This document shows, piece by piece, positions 27,533 to 37,193 of a DNA stretch of 64,000 bases. A program made the translations under genes and the position numbers. How positions within the stretch are numbered: the stretch's first letter is position 1; each line of letters begins with the position of its first letter. The notes beneath the pieces are model-generated. The model saw only the letters and a list, made by a program, of their open reading frames with translations. It was not told the origin of the DNA and did no database searches. This stretch comes from Clostridium sp. (GTDB lineage: Bacteria > Cyanobacteriota > Vampirovibrionia > Gastranaerophilales > Gastranaerophilaceae). The stretch lies in assembly GCA_018362895.1 (NCBI GenBank), contig JAHALR010000001.1:279925-343924 (forward strand). The letters run 5' to 3'.

Positions 27533-29725
27533 TTATTCTGTATCATTTGTTTTATTAATTAATAAAAGGCTGAAAAGATATGAACTAATCAACCCCAACC
27601 CAAGTATCAACCCCAAAGAACTTATGAGTTTGAAACTTGTACACGCCAACAACAGAAAAGAAAAAACTGTCGTTGCACAAGAAATCAAAACTGCTGCTTT
27701 AGATTCAACTGATGCATTTTTTGAATCAAACCTAAAGATTGAATAATCAAGGCTAAAGCCTATAATCAAAAACAATGCCAGTATATGAAACAGGTTCAAA
27801 CTGATATGAAACAGTCCTAACACAGACAAAGTAAAAACACCGCCGAGTACTGATGGTGCAGTAATTTTCAATGCATCTAACGGTTTATAAATTATTGCAA
27901 GCAAAACATATAACGCCAATATTGCAGGGAAAAATATTCTAATACAATTTTCACGACATTGTTGTACTTTTGAAGATATTTCTTTTTTTAAATCAATAAA
28001 GATTACCTCATTATCCTTTGAAAGCTGTTCATATATTTTTTGATCAGCATATTTGATAACTATAATTGATTGGTTTGGTGAAGCCAAAAAGCTTTCTTTA
28101 AGCAAACGAGGCAGTTTATCTTCCGTAAGGAAGCCGGATCTGGGTTTTTCATACAAAATTTTATTTTTTGTTTCAAGACGCAAAAATTTAGCATAATCAA
28201 AAAGCTCATTTTGATAGAATCGTTTTTTCAATTTTTTATTTTCATTTTGCTGTTTTTTTGAAGGCAAAAATTGACTTAAAGCTATATATTGCTCCTGAGG
28301 AATATTTTCTGTAACCTGTTCTTCTTTTTCTAACAATGCTTCTATATTTTCACCGTTTACTATTACAAAAGCCATATTTGACATATCACCTGTTAAAGAA
28401 GAATAAATTTTTTCTGCCTTTAAGAGGTTTTTAGATGGTTTATACATATCCTTTATGTCATCATTAAAGCTTAATTGAAAAAAACCTGCCAGAAATATAA
28501 GAAAACAAACAGAAGAAAAAATGATTTTTGTTTTTTTAGGAATTTTTAAAGAAAAAATCATTTCAGCAAAAGATGATTTGTCTTCACAACAAAGTTTTTT
28601 ACAAATAACAGGATAAAACAGAACAACAAAAGCATAAACACTAATCAAACCTGCTGAAGTAAAGACAGCTATTTGCATTAAAAGCTCGATTTGTGAAAAC
28701 AGAAGTGTCAAAAAAGCACATACAGTCGTAAGCATACTAATTGTTAAACTTTTAAATATTGCTCTTAAATCATTATGGTGTGCAAAATAATGAAGTGAAT
28801 AATCTACACAAATTCCTATCAGTGTGGTAGAAAATACAAAAGTCAAAATATGTATAGATTCAAAAAAGGCAGAAGTAGTCAGATATCCGAAAAGCATTCC
28901 GAGAAAAAGACTTAATGCAATCGGAATTAAAATCTTGAAAGTACGAAAATATAATTTGCAAAGTAAGATTATAAAAACAGAAGATAATAAACAAATTATA
29001 TTAATTTCTATCATTGACCTTGAACTGGCTGAATATGTATGAACAGAAGAGCCTGTAAGATATATTTCAACCTCCGGAAATTCTTTTGAAATTTTATCTT
29101 TTAAATCAACAACTTTTTTCATTTCAATATTTAATAATGAAGGAGAAAGGGCTATTTCATCTTTTAAATTTAAAGTCATCAATTCATAAAATTTTCCGTC
29201 TTGCGCTATTGGAACCTGCCCTTGTGCAGAAGGAAGACTTGACAGAAAATCATTAAAAAGCAAGAATGGGTCCTCTTCAATAGGAACAAGGTTAATGCTC
29301 AAAGGATTGTATAAACGTTCCATACTCTCCAGCTTAACCTCTTCAAAATCACCGTGTCTAAGTTTTGTTCGCGTTTTAGGAGACAAAAGATTTGCATTAT
29401 AATATTTATAAGTATTCAACAGTTCTTTAAACTTATGAGTATCAGTAACATCTTTCTTGAATGCATCAGCACAAAGCTGTTCTTTGAAAGCCTTTTTTAC
29501 TTCTTCTATTTTTTGTATATCTGTTGATTCAAAAATAACATTAAGCCTTCCTGAAAACTTTTGGCTTAAATTGATAACAAGCTCATCTTTCGAAGAGTTC
29601 GACAAAATAGCCCTGAGAATATTTGTTTCTGTTTTTTTAGGATAAATATAAGAAAAAATTAACAGAAAAATTATTATAGACAAAAAAATCACTCTTAATA
29701 TATTTAAAATTGTTTCTTTATGCAT
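27533..29725 (-). CDS. MMPL/RND-type lipid exporter of the aryl polyene cluster
   Basis: 730 residues with the duplicated MMPL layout: helix 1, periplasmic loop (35-230), five helices, second periplasmic loop (400-570), helices to the end. The GxxxDY-type proton relay motifs are present in both halves: LIGICVDYSLHYF and LIIGFSLDYSIFRF. Predicted to move the aryl polyene lipid from the inner membrane toward the outer membrane, together with the LolA-like protein encoded next to it. Confidence 0.88.
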   Translation of the reverse strand: MHKETILNILRVIFLSIIIFLLIFSYIYPKKTETNILRAILSNSSKDELVINLSQKFSGRLNVIFESTDIQKIEEVKKAFKEQLCADAFKKDVTDTHKFKELLNTYKYYNANLLSPKTRTKLRHGDFEEVKLESMERLYNPLSINLVPIEEDPFLLFNDFLSSLPSAQGQVPIAQDGKFYELMTLNLKDEIALSPSLLNIEMKKVVDLKDKISKEFPEVEIYLTGSSVHTYSASSRSMIEINIICLLSSVFIILLCKLYFRTFKILIPIALSLFLGMLFGYLTTSAFFESIHILTFVFSTTLIGICVDYSLHYFAHHNDLRAIFKSLTISMLTTVCAFLTLLFSQIELLMQIAVFTSAGLISVYAFVVLFYPVICKKLCCEDKSSFAEMIFSLKIPKKTKIIFSSVCFLIFLAGFFQLSFNDDIKDMYKPSKNLLKAEKIYSSLTGDMSNMAFVIVNGENIEALLEKEEQVTENIPQEQYIALSQFLPSKKQQNENKKLKKRFYQNELFDYAKFLRLETKNKILYEKPRSGFLTEDKLPRLLKESFLASPNQSIIVIKYADQKIYEQLSKDNEVIFIDLKKEISSKVQQCRENCIRIFFPAILALYVLLAIIYKPLDALKITAPSVLGGVFTLSVLGLFHISLNLFHILALFLIIGFSLDYSIFRFDSKNASVESKAAVLISCATTVFSFLLLACTSFKLISSLGLILGLGLISSYLFSLLLINKTNDTE

Positions 29726-29728
29726 AAT

Positions 29729-30271
29729 TTACCTGCACTCAATAAAGTTTATTGTTGTCTTGGTATTCTTTGTATCTATGATCATTTTTGAAATTTTTCC
29801 ATTCAAATTTGAACTTGAACCATATACCAGAATATAACCAATTTCTCCTCTCAATTGTCCGTTCTGTTTTGGTGCAAGTGCCAAAAGCCAGCCATTTTGA
29901 TTATGTTTTTGATAATAAAGATTAAAATTTTTATCCAGATATGTATAATTTTTTGCAGCAATTGCTTTGATTACGGCATTAATATTTTTATTCTGCGAAG
30001 TCGTATACTGTGATGTTGAATGAATAGGACGTGTTGTTTCAAAAATAACCCCCTGCTCTTTTATAAATTTAAAATTACCTCCAGAATCCAGATTAACATT
30101 AGATGTTTTCATATATTTATTTTGTTCAAATTTGCATTCAGCATTGTTAAATTCAGGCATCTTAGAAGCAATTGAAGCTGCTGTTTCCGGATGTTTAAAT
30201 ATTTCCATAGCAAACACTTGCTCAAACCAAACAAAGGCAAAAAGGCTCAAAAAAACAAAAAACTTTTTCAT
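29729..30271 (-). CDS. LolA-like periplasmic carrier of the aryl polyene cluster
   Basis: 180 residues with a signal peptide (MKKFFVFLSLFAFVWFEQVFA). The mature part fits the LolA/LppX half-barrel: NNAECKFEQNKYMKTSN..., FKFIKEQGVIFETTRPI, and repeated beta strands. In aryl polyene clusters a LolA-like protein sits beside the MMPL exporter and is thought to carry the product through the periplasm. It follows the thioesterase by 1 bp and precedes the exporter by 3 bp. Confidence 0.82.
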   Translation of the reverse strand: MKKFFVFLSLFAFVWFEQVFAMEIFKHPETAASIASKMPEFNNAECKFEQNKYMKTSNVNLDSGGNFKFIKEQGVIFETTRPIHSTSQYTTSQNKNINAVIKAIAAKNYTYLDKNFNLYYQKHNQNGWLLALAPKQNGQLRGEIGYILVYGSSSNLNGKISKMIIDTKNTKTTINFIECR

Positions 30272-30272
30272 A

Positions 30273-30683
30273 CTAAAATTCCTCTATTTTTTTTATAAAA
30301 CTCAGCGGAGGTGTGTAGATAGATTCTCTTGTATCAATATTTATTCCTATCTGCATACTTTTTGCTTTAAAGAGTTTTTCCCCTGTTGTTTTATCTTTAA
30401 TAAGATATCTTATTAAAAGAGCGGGCTCAAGACTCTCGAGTGTTGTTTCAACAATAAGCTTCTGCTTGAATAAAGCTGATTTTATAAACTTTAAATCCAT
30501 TGTAGCTACGGGATAAGCAACATTGTCTTTTCTCATATCATCATAGGTATATCCTATTTTTTCAAGTAAATCACATCTGGCTTTCTCAATATATTTTATA
30601 TAATTTCCATGCCAGACAACATTCATAGGGTCAAGGTCATAAAATTCTACTTCAATTTCAGTGTATGTTGTAATCTTTTTCAT
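30273..30683 (-). CDS. Hotdog-fold acyl thioesterase of the aryl polyene cluster
   Basis: 136 residues, 4-hydroxybenzoyl-CoA thioesterase type. The active-site segment VEFYDLDPMNVVWHGNYIKYIEKARCDLL has the Asp and the HGNY loop of the family. In the cluster it could release or proofread intermediates on the ACPs; it corresponds in place to the E. coli aryl polyene thioesterase. It lies directly upstream of the LolA-like gene and 4 bp after the AMP-ligase gene. Confidence 0.83.
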   Translation of the reverse strand: MKKITTYTEIEVEFYDLDPMNVVWHGNYIKYIEKARCDLLEKIGYTYDDMRKDNVAYPVATMDLKFIKSALFKQKLIVETTLESLEPALLIRYLIKDKTTGEKLFKAKSMQIGINIDTRESIYTPPLSFIKKIEEF

Positions 30684-30687
30684 GTTT

Positions 30688-32322
30688 TTATTCTTTTATT
30701 TTTTGGACTGTAAATATCCCTGATGAACAAACGATTTGTTCTTTTTTGTATACATAAGTTACACTATTATCTTCTTTTTTAAGAATAAGTTCCACTCTTT
30801 CATCAGGTTTTATAATATGTGAAAATTTCATTCGTTTCACATGACTTACATATATTTTAGTTTCAAAAAAGTCCTGTGCAAACATATGCGCAAAATATAA
30901 TTGAACTACACCTGGCAGAACAGGAAATCCTTCAAAATGTCCTTTAAAAAAATTACTGTTTTTGGGGAAAATCATTTCAATAACAAACTCATTATTTTTT
31001 TCTTCAACATTCATTATCAAAGGTAATGAAATATTTTTTTCAAACAAAGATTGAATTCTTTTCACATCAGTTTTACCTGTTTTGGTTTTAGGAATCTCAT
31101 ACAAGAATTTCCATTTTTGAGGAATGATTTCAGAAATTTGCTTTACATTATTCTTTAAAGTTTTAATAATCTCTGTCTTAGCCAAAGAGTAATTGTCACA
31201 AAACAGATTATTTCCTTGTTCTGATAACACGACAGCACAGGCAAGTTTATCTACATACTTAAAACAATACGCATCGGTTACATATATAGATTTTTTTAAA
31301 CATTCCTCTATTTCTTGAGCACTAATTCTCTTCTCTTGTATCTTTAATATTCTGTCATTTCTTTTTTTCAATGAAAAAATATTACTTTTTTTAATCTCTA
31401 TCACATCCCCGAGAGTAATTTTCCCTCCCATAAAATAAGGAGATTCAACAATAATTTGACAATTGTCTCCAGATAAAATTTTTACATTTTTATAACACTT
31501 CATATCATCATTAAAATTGAATTTACAAGCAATCACACCTGTTTCAGTACTTCCGTAAATATCAGATATATTCACATTATTGTTACAAAAATAATTAAAT
31601 GTAGATTCTTTAAGCTTGTCACCTGCTGTAAGTATAAGACAAGGAGGATTATTCAACGCTACATCATATTTTTCGAATTTTTCAAGAAAAGACGGGGTTG
31701 ATACAAAAATTTTATCTTTCAAATCAGCATTATCAGGATAAACAATCTCTTTTGTATCTATAATAAGTCTTCCCACAAAACATAGAGGCATAACAATAAA
31801 ACAAGTCAACCCGAACATATGATGAGGGGTTGTAGAAGTAGCAACAAGAGTTTGTTTATCACAAAAAAAATCTTTATATTCTTCAAAAATATCTAAAGAT
31901 TCATCTATAACATTTTTTAAAGTTTTTCTTATTCTTTTAGGTTGACCGGTAGAGCCGGATGTAAATATGTTTATAAAGACTTTATTCATATCCGGTATTT
32001 TAAAATTCTTGCACAAATTAAACGCTAAATCTTTTTGGCATTTATCAAGTTGTAGAAAATCAAAATCTAAAAAATTTATTTTTTTTTCATCAGCCAGGAT
32101 AAATATTTCTTTCCCCGCAATAATTGCAGAAAGAAAATTTAATAAAAAATGAAAACTGTTTTTTGATGTTATAAGAACATTATTGCATTTATCCTGCATA
32201 AGCCTCTGAATAACAGGATTTATCAATGTCATTATTTGCGCAATGCTTATAAATTTGCCTTCATTAAAAGCAACAATTGTATCGTGATATTCCTGTTTAT
32301 TAAAAGCTTCTAAAAAATTCAT
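30688..32322 (-). CDS. AMP-dependent ligase fused to an ApeI-type dehydratase domain
   Basis: 544 residues. Residues 1-435 form an acyl-adenylating domain with P-loop FTSGSTGQPKRIRK, the DIYGSTETG motif and the C-terminal catalytic lysine region PKTKTGKTD. Residues about 440-544 are a hotdog (FabA/FabZ-like) domain with FKGHFEGFPVLPGVVQLYFAHM, the ApeI-type dehydratase pattern, with the His of GHF visible. In E. coli these are separate proteins (ApeH and ApeI); here one protein may activate the aromatic starter and dehydrate chain intermediates. Central to the aryl polyene pathway. Confidence 0.85.
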   Translation of the reverse strand: MNFLEAFNKQEYHDTIVAFNEGKFISIAQIMTLINPVIQRLMQDKCNNVLITSKNSFHFLLNFLSAIIAGKEIFILADEKKINFLDFDFLQLDKCQKDLAFNLCKNFKIPDMNKVFINIFTSGSTGQPKRIRKTLKNVIDESLDIFEEYKDFFCDKQTLVATSTTPHHMFGLTCFIVMPLCFVGRLIIDTKEIVYPDNADLKDKIFVSTPSFLEKFEKYDVALNNPPCLILTAGDKLKESTFNYFCNNNVNISDIYGSTETGVIACKFNFNDDMKCYKNVKILSGDNCQIIVESPYFMGGKITLGDVIEIKKSNIFSLKKRNDRILKIQEKRISAQEIEECLKKSIYVTDAYCFKYVDKLACAVVLSEQGNNLFCDNYSLAKTEIIKTLKNNVKQISEIIPQKWKFLYEIPKTKTGKTDVKRIQSLFEKNISLPLIMNVEEKNNEFVIEMIFPKNSNFFKGHFEGFPVLPGVVQLYFAHMFAQDFFETKIYVSHVKRMKFSHIIKPDERVELILKKEDNSVTYVYKKEQIVCSSGIFTVQKIKE

Positions 32323-32327
32323 TTGTA

Positions 32328-32753
32328 TTACAGACCGTGTTTTCTTTTATAGATTATTCTAAAAATATATTCTATCGCAAAAAAGCATCCGAGAAAAAAA
32401 TAAGATAAACAACCATTGTATATCATCCATATTTTATCAGACAAAAAACAGGTTATTATGGAGAGCAGAAACTGCACAAAAAGGAAAACACACCAAACAT
32501 AAGTCAGTTTTTTTGTATAACATTTGACAGGTTCTTTTAACTCTCCTTCAGCAATTCTTGCAAACTTTTGTATAATGGTTTCTTCACTAAAAAGAGAAGA
32601 AAAAAATACGAAAAAAATAGAAAAGTTAACAACAACAGGATATAATTTTAACCCAGCAAGCCTTGTAAAATGAAATAGTGTAATTATAAAGAAAGTAAAA
32701 AACAAAGAAAAAATAAAGATATATTTTTTTACAAAGTCTTTCACTAAATCCAT
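32328..32753 (-). CDS. COG4648-type membrane protein of the aryl polyene cluster
   Basis: About 141 residues with four membrane segments and the sequence pattern GLKLYPVVVNFSIF, EETIIQKFARIAEGELKEP and YTKKLTYVWCVFLF, which fits the small integral membrane family (COG4648) that occurs in aryl polyene clusters. Role unknown; perhaps docking of the synthase at the membrane. An upstream GTG at 32762 is possible. Confidence 0.72.
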   Translation of the reverse strand: MDLVKDFVKKYIFIFSLFFTFFIITLFHFTRLAGLKLYPVVVNFSIFFVFFSSLFSEETIIQKFARIAEGELKEPVKCYTKKLTYVWCVFLFVQFLLSIITCFLSDKIWMIYNGCLSYFFLGCFFAIEYIFRIIYKRKHGL

Positions 32754-32767
32754 AAAACACACTCAAT

Positions 32768-33022
32768 TTATTTCAAAAGACCATAAACAGCCTCAACTAC
32801 ATCATTGATTGTTCGAATTTGTTTAAAATTTTCAGGAGAGATTTTCTGTTTTGTAAAATCCTGCAAACGAACAGCCAAATCAACAGCATCTATACTATCA
32901 AACTCAAGATCCTCAAAAAGATTGGCATCCGGAACAATTTTATCTTCACCAATTTCAAAATCATTGACGAGTATTGTTCTCAATTCATTTAATATATCTT
33001 CTTTTGTATATTTTGCACTCAT
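32768..33022 (-). CDS. Acyl carrier protein (aryl polyene cluster, first of two)
   Basis: 84 residues, acidic four-helix carrier. The phosphopantetheine serine is in DLEFDSIDAVDLAVRL (DS motif). It is one of two tandem ACPs, as in aryl polyene type II PKS systems, where one carries the growing chain and the other the starter or a side role. Confidence 0.93.
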   Translation of the reverse strand: MSAKYTKEDILNELRTILVNDFEIGEDKIVPDANLFEDLEFDSIDAVDLAVRLQDFTKQKISPENFKQIRTINDVVEAVYGLLK

Positions 33023-33060
33023 GTTTTGTTTGTTTATACCTTTATTTTTTAGAAAATAAT

Positions 33061-33324
33061 CTATTTTGATTGGCTTTCAATGAAATCAGCAAGTGTTTTA
33101 ACAGAATAAAAATGTTTTTTATTTTCTTCTTTGTCCGAACTCATTTTCAGATTATATCTCTTTTTTAAAGCCATACCAAGCTCAAGCGCATCAATTGAAT
33201 CCAGCCCGAGTCCGTCAATAAATAAAGCTTCGTCAGTCTTTATATCATCAGGTGTAATTTCTTCTAATTCAAGAACATTAATGATGAGTTGCTTTAACTC
33301 GTTTTCCAAATTTATATTCGCCAA
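33061..33324 (-). CDS. Acyl carrier protein (aryl polyene cluster, second of two)
   Basis: 87 residues with the attachment serine in DGLGLDSIDALELGMALKK. Starts with TTG after a GGA site. It differs clearly from its neighbour in sequence, so the two carriers probably have different partners, as shown for the two ACPs of other aryl polyene systems. Confidence 0.92.
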   Translation of the reverse strand: MANINLENELKQLIINVLELEEITPDDIKTDEALFIDGLGLDSIDALELGMALKKRYNLKMSSDKEENKKHFYSVKTLADFIESQSK

Positions 33325-33388
33325 AATTCCAGACCTTATCTTTTCCTCTTATTATATTTTATAGCCCAACAATACGCCAAAGTCAATT

Positions 33389-34141
33389 TTAGGGTGCAGA
33401 AATCCTTTCTTTTATAGATTCGTTCAATCTGTTTCTAAGCTGAATCTCTGTTAACCCCTCTCCTGCAAAATCATCTATTCTGATTGTATTATTAACTGTA
33501 ATTGTATACAAAATAGGTGAATCAGAAGCATCATAGACTTTTTGATTTTTAGCAAGAAATTTTTTATTACATGATATATATAAAGGAACTATATCTGTTT
33601 TTGTATGCAAAGCAAGCATTGCTGCTCCTTTATGAAGTTTCAAGACCTCTCCCTGAGTCGTTCTTGTACCGGTTGGAAAAATTATTATATTAAACCCATG
33701 TCTCAAAATTTCTGAAGATTCATTAATAAGATTATCTTTGTCTTCATCATTTACAAGATATAAAGACTTTACTATATTGCCCATAAACAAATTTCTTTTC
33801 AAATCTTTTTTAGCAATACACACAGTATGAGGCATAATTCCAATAAGCAAGACAATATCAATAAAACTCGGGTGATTTGCTACAATTATTTTTCCGGTTA
33901 GATCTTCCAGCTGCTCTTTATTTTCAACAACAACTTTTATAATATTTGATTTTATCATTAGTTTTGTAAAAAATTTCCATGTTTTATGAATCACATTGCT
34001 GTAAAAAATTTTTTTATTTTCTTTCTTTTGAAATAAAGAACCAAAAGGAAATACAATATAATTTATCATCAATGCACCAAAGCCGAAAAAGCAAAAAAGC
34101 AATAAAACTTCCATACCTCTTATTATTTTAATCAGCCTCAT
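33389..34141 (-). CDS. PlsC-like 1-acyl-glycerol-3-phosphate acyltransferase of the cluster
   Basis: 250 residues: N-terminal membrane helix, catalytic NHPSFIDIVLL (the His/Asp pair) and FPTGTRTTQGEV (the FPxGTRS-type phosphate site), then KLHKGAAMLALH. A PlsC-type enzyme is a standard part of aryl polyene clusters and likely makes or modifies the lipid anchor. Start overlaps the ketosynthase-like gene by 4 bp. Confidence 0.87.
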   Translation of the reverse strand: MRLIKIIRGMEVLLLFCFFGFGALMINYIVFPFGSLFQKKENKKIFYSNVIHKTWKFFTKLMIKSNIIKVVVENKEQLEDLTGKIIVANHPSFIDIVLLIGIMPHTVCIAKKDLKRNLFMGNIVKSLYLVNDEDKDNLINESSEILRHGFNIIIFPTGTRTTQGEVLKLHKGAAMLALHTKTDIVPLYISCNKKFLAKNQKVYDASDSPILYTITVNNTIRIDDFAGEGLTEIQLRNRLNESIKERISAP

Positions 34142-34755
34142 TGTTGTTCTCCAGCGTTTTTAATTTCAAATAAACCGTCACTTGTAACAAATCTTTTGTC
34201 TTTTACTTCCAAAAAATTAAAAAATCTCTTTGAATCTGTTTCCTCAAAAAATGATCTTTTATTATTTTTTAAAATGTCCAATTCAAACACACCTTCTGAT
34301 AAATCTTTTGTTGTAATCAAACAAGAAAATCCTTCACAAATTTTTTCAGAATCACAATAACAAAATAAAACATCATCCGAGCTTGATGTTATTAAGGCTT
34401 CAATCAAACCTGCCGAAAAAGTATCTTTTTCGGCAGAAACAGAATTATAACTTTCTTTTATTTTATGCAAAAGAGAAAACTGCCCGACAGCACTGTTATG
34501 GACTGAAAAGCTAAATGTCGCAGGAGAAACCTCATTTTCCTGTGAATACTGCTCAACAAGCTTCCTCAATCTATCCAACTCACCATATTGCGAAGCAAAA
34601 ACCATTTTCACCTGAGGTGATTCATAACATTTTTGCATAGCACATAATGCTATTTTATCCAAGAGTGAGAGTTTTCTTCTCGACATCGGAGGAAGAAAAG
34701 AAATATCAACGTTTTCTTCTGTAATATATACATATTTTTTTATAGAAAATTTCAA
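34138..34755 (-). CDS. Ketosynthase N-terminal-like protein (chain-length factor, ApeC-like)
   Basis: 205 residues, only the N-terminal half of a ketosynthase fold (PF13723-type): LPPMSRRKLSLLDKIALCAMQKC, SFSFSVHNSAVGQFSLLHK. It has no catalytic Cys-His-His set, as expected for a chain-length-factor partner that pairs with a true ketosynthase. It begins at TTG and is the first gene of the leftward arm; the start codon has a weak site. Confidence 0.8.
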   Translation of the reverse strand: MKFSIKKYVYITEENVDISFLPPMSRRKLSLLDKIALCAMQKCYESPQVKMVFASQYGELDRLRKLVEQYSQENEVSPATFSFSVHNSAVGQFSLLHKIKESYNSVSAEKDTFSAGLIEALITSSSDDVLFCYCDSEKICEGFSCLITTKDLSEGVFELDILKNNKRSFFEETDSKRFFNFLEVKDKRFVTSDGLFEIKNAGEQQ

Positions 34756-34853
34756 TTTTTAAAATCCAGGCTGTTCTCGACTCAACATAAACAATTATGT
34801 TAATATTAATTTTATTATAAATTGTGGTTTTAATCAAAAAGAAACAGGTCTTT
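34756..34853. promoter_or_regulatory. Divergent promoter region of the two aryl polyene arms
   Basis: A 98-bp AT-rich gap separates the leftward and rightward arms, so both promoters must sit here. TTATAAAT is a plausible rightward -10 at about 34815-34822. No clear operator palindrome was found, and no regulator gene is inside the cluster; the TetR protein at 25 kb is a candidate but its palindrome does not recur here. Confidence 0.4.
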
Positions 34854-36005
34854 ATGACAGATATTTATATAACAGCTTATAGCGCTATATGCAATCTGGG
34901 AAGCAGTATTGATGAAATTTTTCATACTGCGCTGAAAGGTGAAAACCTTTTTTTTAGTTTTGACAATACTATTATAGAAAATGTATCTTTTCCGTTTGGT
35001 AAAATATCAAAAGCACTGCCTTTGATTAATAACGACAAATATAACCTTAGATGTAACAGAATTTTGCTTCACTGTGTAAATAATTTAAAAAATAAAATTG
35101 ATAAGCTTTTAAAAAATTATGACAAAAGCAAAATCGGTATAGTTATAGGCAATACCAATTCAGGTGTTGATGAGTTTGAAAAATCAAAAGATATTGACCA
35201 CTCGCAAATTGGAAACCCCGCCGGGTTTCTGCACAATTATCTTGGGTTAAAAGGTTATTACAGCGGCGTTTCAACTGCTTGTACATCAGGAATAAAAGCC
35301 TTTTCAACAGCACAAAAACTGCTAGATGCAAATATCTGTGATGTTGTAATTTGTGCAGCTGTTGATGCGCTTTCCAGAATGCCCATTTTTGGATTTCATT
35401 CACTGGAAGTTCTCTCACCCTACCCTTGTATTCCTTTTAGTAAGAATAGAAACGGTATAAATATAGGAGAAGGAGGTGCATTGTTTATTATTGAAAAAAA
35501 TCAAATGCCAAACTCCATAAAAATTATGGGCATAGGAGAAACATCGGATGCATACCACAGTGCAACACCTGAACCTGAAGGTATACAAGCATCAAGAGCA
35601 ATGAAACAAGCACTCGAACAATCCGGTCTAAAAGCTTGTGAAATTGATTATATAAATATGCATGGAACAGGCACACTAAGCAATGACATAATGGAAGCAA
35701 ACGCCATATCCAGAATATTTAAAAACAACATACCGGTTTCTTCAACAAAATCCCTAACAGGTCACTGTCTAGGTGCATCAGCCGCAGTAGAAGCAGCTCT
35801 TTGCTGTGCTACTCTTGACAAAAAACTAAATCCTGAATATTATCTTTTGCCACATATTTATGACAGCGAATATGATACAAGTTTACCTGTGTTAAATCTC
35901 GTAAGCAAAAATCAAAAAACAAGAAAGCTCAAATATTGCATGAACAATGCATTCGGCTTCGGTGGTTCAAATGCCTCCATTATATTAGGGAGGACAGATG
36001 AATAA
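34854..36005 (+). CDS. 3-oxoacyl-ACP synthase (ketosynthase) of the aryl polyene cluster
   Basis: 383 residues with the full thiolase-fold triad: active Cys in GVSTACTSGIKAF, His in NMHGTGTLSNDIME and His in SLTGHCLGASAAVEA. C-terminal GFGGSNASIILG is conserved. The ATG at 34854 is preferred (AGG site) over an in-frame start ten codons earlier. First gene of the rightward arm; stop overlaps the dehydratase start by 8 bp. Confidence 0.88.
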   Translation: MTDIYITAYSAICNLGSSIDEIFHTALKGENLFFSFDNTIIENVSFPFGKISKALPLINNDKYNLRCNRILLHCVNNLKNKIDKLLKNYDKSKIGIVIGNTNSGVDEFEKSKDIDHSQIGNPAGFLHNYLGLKGYYSGVSTACTSGIKAFSTAQKLLDANICDVVICAAVDALSRMPIFGFHSLEVLSPYPCIPFSKNRNGINIGEGGALFIIEKNQMPNSIKIMGIGETSDAYHSATPEPEGIQASRAMKQALEQSGLKACEIDYINMHGTGTLSNDIMEANAISRIFKNNIPVSSTKSLTGHCLGASAAVEAALCCATLDKKLNPEYYLLPHIYDSEYDTSLPVLNLVSKNQKTRKLKYCMNNAFGFGGSNASIILGRTDE

Positions 36006-36444
36006 AAAATACGAACTGGCCAAAATTCTTCCACACGATGCTCCAATGATATTTTTGGATGAACTACTGGATATAGATTTAGAAAAAAACTCAGTAACAA
36101 CCTCCGTAACCATAACAAAAGACAAAATTCTTTTTGACAAAGAGATCAATGGAATTTCTGCACTTGCAGGAATAGAATTCATGGCACAAACAATCGGATG
36201 CTATGCATACTTCAAAAATAACCTGTCAGAACCCCAAATAGGATTTCTTCTCGGAAGCAGGTTTTTTGAAACTGATCTTGAAAAATTCGAAAATGGAAAG
36301 ACGTATACAATCTTTGCACAACAAGCATTTTCAGACAATGAACTTGTCTCGTTTGAGTGTTTTATCTATAATGAAGGTAAAGAATGTGCAAAAGCGAAAG
36401 TAAATGTTTATCAGCCGCAAAATAGAGAAAACTTGGATATATAG
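35998..36444 (+). CDS. 3-hydroxyacyl-ACP dehydratase (ApeP-like hotdog)
   Basis: 148 residues. The PHDAPMIFLDELLDID opening with its His, and GIEFMAQTIGCYA with the catalytic-type Glu, match the aryl polyene dehydratase family. In characterised systems this protein forms a heterodimer with an ApeI-type dehydratase; here the partner is the domain fused to the AMP-ligase on the other arm. Confidence 0.83.
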   Translation: MNKKYELAKILPHDAPMIFLDELLDIDLEKNSVTTSVTITKDKILFDKEINGISALAGIEFMAQTIGCYAYFKNNLSEPQIGFLLGSRFFETDLEKFENGKTYTIFAQQAFSDNELVSFECFIYNEGKECAKAKVNVYQPQNRENLDI

Positions 36445-36452
36445 GTATTTAT

Positions 36453-37193
36453 ATGGGTAATTTATGCAACAAACGTGTACTTGTTACAGGTTCGAGCAGA
36501 GGTATAGGACGTGCATCAGCATTATATCTTGCAAAAAACGGTTTCGATATAGCTCTTCATTGCAGAAACAACATTGAAAAACTGGAAGAAGTTGCTAAAG
36601 AAATAAAGAAATGCGGCGTAAAATCCGAAATGCTGATTTTTGATGTAAAAGACAGACAACAATGCTCTAAAATTATTAAAGAGGACATTGAAAAAAACGG
36701 CATATACTTCGGTGTTGTATTAAATGCGGGTATTGCAAGAGACAATGTATTTCCAATACTGGAAGAAAATGAATGGGACGATGTTTTAAACACAAACCTA
36801 GGAAGTTTTTATAATGTTCTAAAACCAATAATCATGCCAATGATAGAGCAAAGAATCAAAGGACGTATTGTTACAATGTCCTCAATTTCAGGACTAGCCG
36901 GCAATCGAGGACAGGTTAATTACAGTGCATCAAAAGCAGGTATTATTGGAGCAACTAAAGCCTTAAGCCTGGAACTGGCTAAAAGAGGTATTACAGTTAA
37001 TTGTATCGCACCCGGAATCATAGAAACAGATATGATAAAAGATCTTCCGGCAGATGAAATTAAAAAAATAATTCCAATGAAAAGAACAGGTAGACCGGAA
37101 GAAGTTGCGAGCCTTGTTAATTATCTTATGAGTGAAAATGCATCTTACATTACAGGTCAAGTAATTTCCGTAAACGGAGGGATGTATTCTTGA
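36453..37193 (+). CDS. 3-oxoacyl-ACP reductase, FabG-type (ApeQ-like)
   Basis: 246-residue short-chain dehydrogenase. NADPH motif TGSSRGIGRASA, NAG at NAGIARDN, and the Ser-Tyr-Lys triad in SSISGLAGNRGQVNYSASKAG. Reduces the beta-keto group after each chain extension. Stop overlaps the next gene by 4 bp; part of the rightward arm. Confidence 0.9.
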   Translation: MGNLCNKRVLVTGSSRGIGRASALYLAKNGFDIALHCRNNIEKLEEVAKEIKKCGVKSEMLIFDVKDRQQCSKIIKEDIEKNGIYFGVVLNAGIARDNVFPILEENEWDDVLNTNLGSFYNVLKPIIMPMIEQRIKGRIVTMSSISGLAGNRGQVNYSASKAGIIGATKALSLELAKRGITVNCIAPGIIETDMIKDLPADEIKKIIPMKRTGRPEEVASLVNYLMSENASYITGQVISVNGGMYS

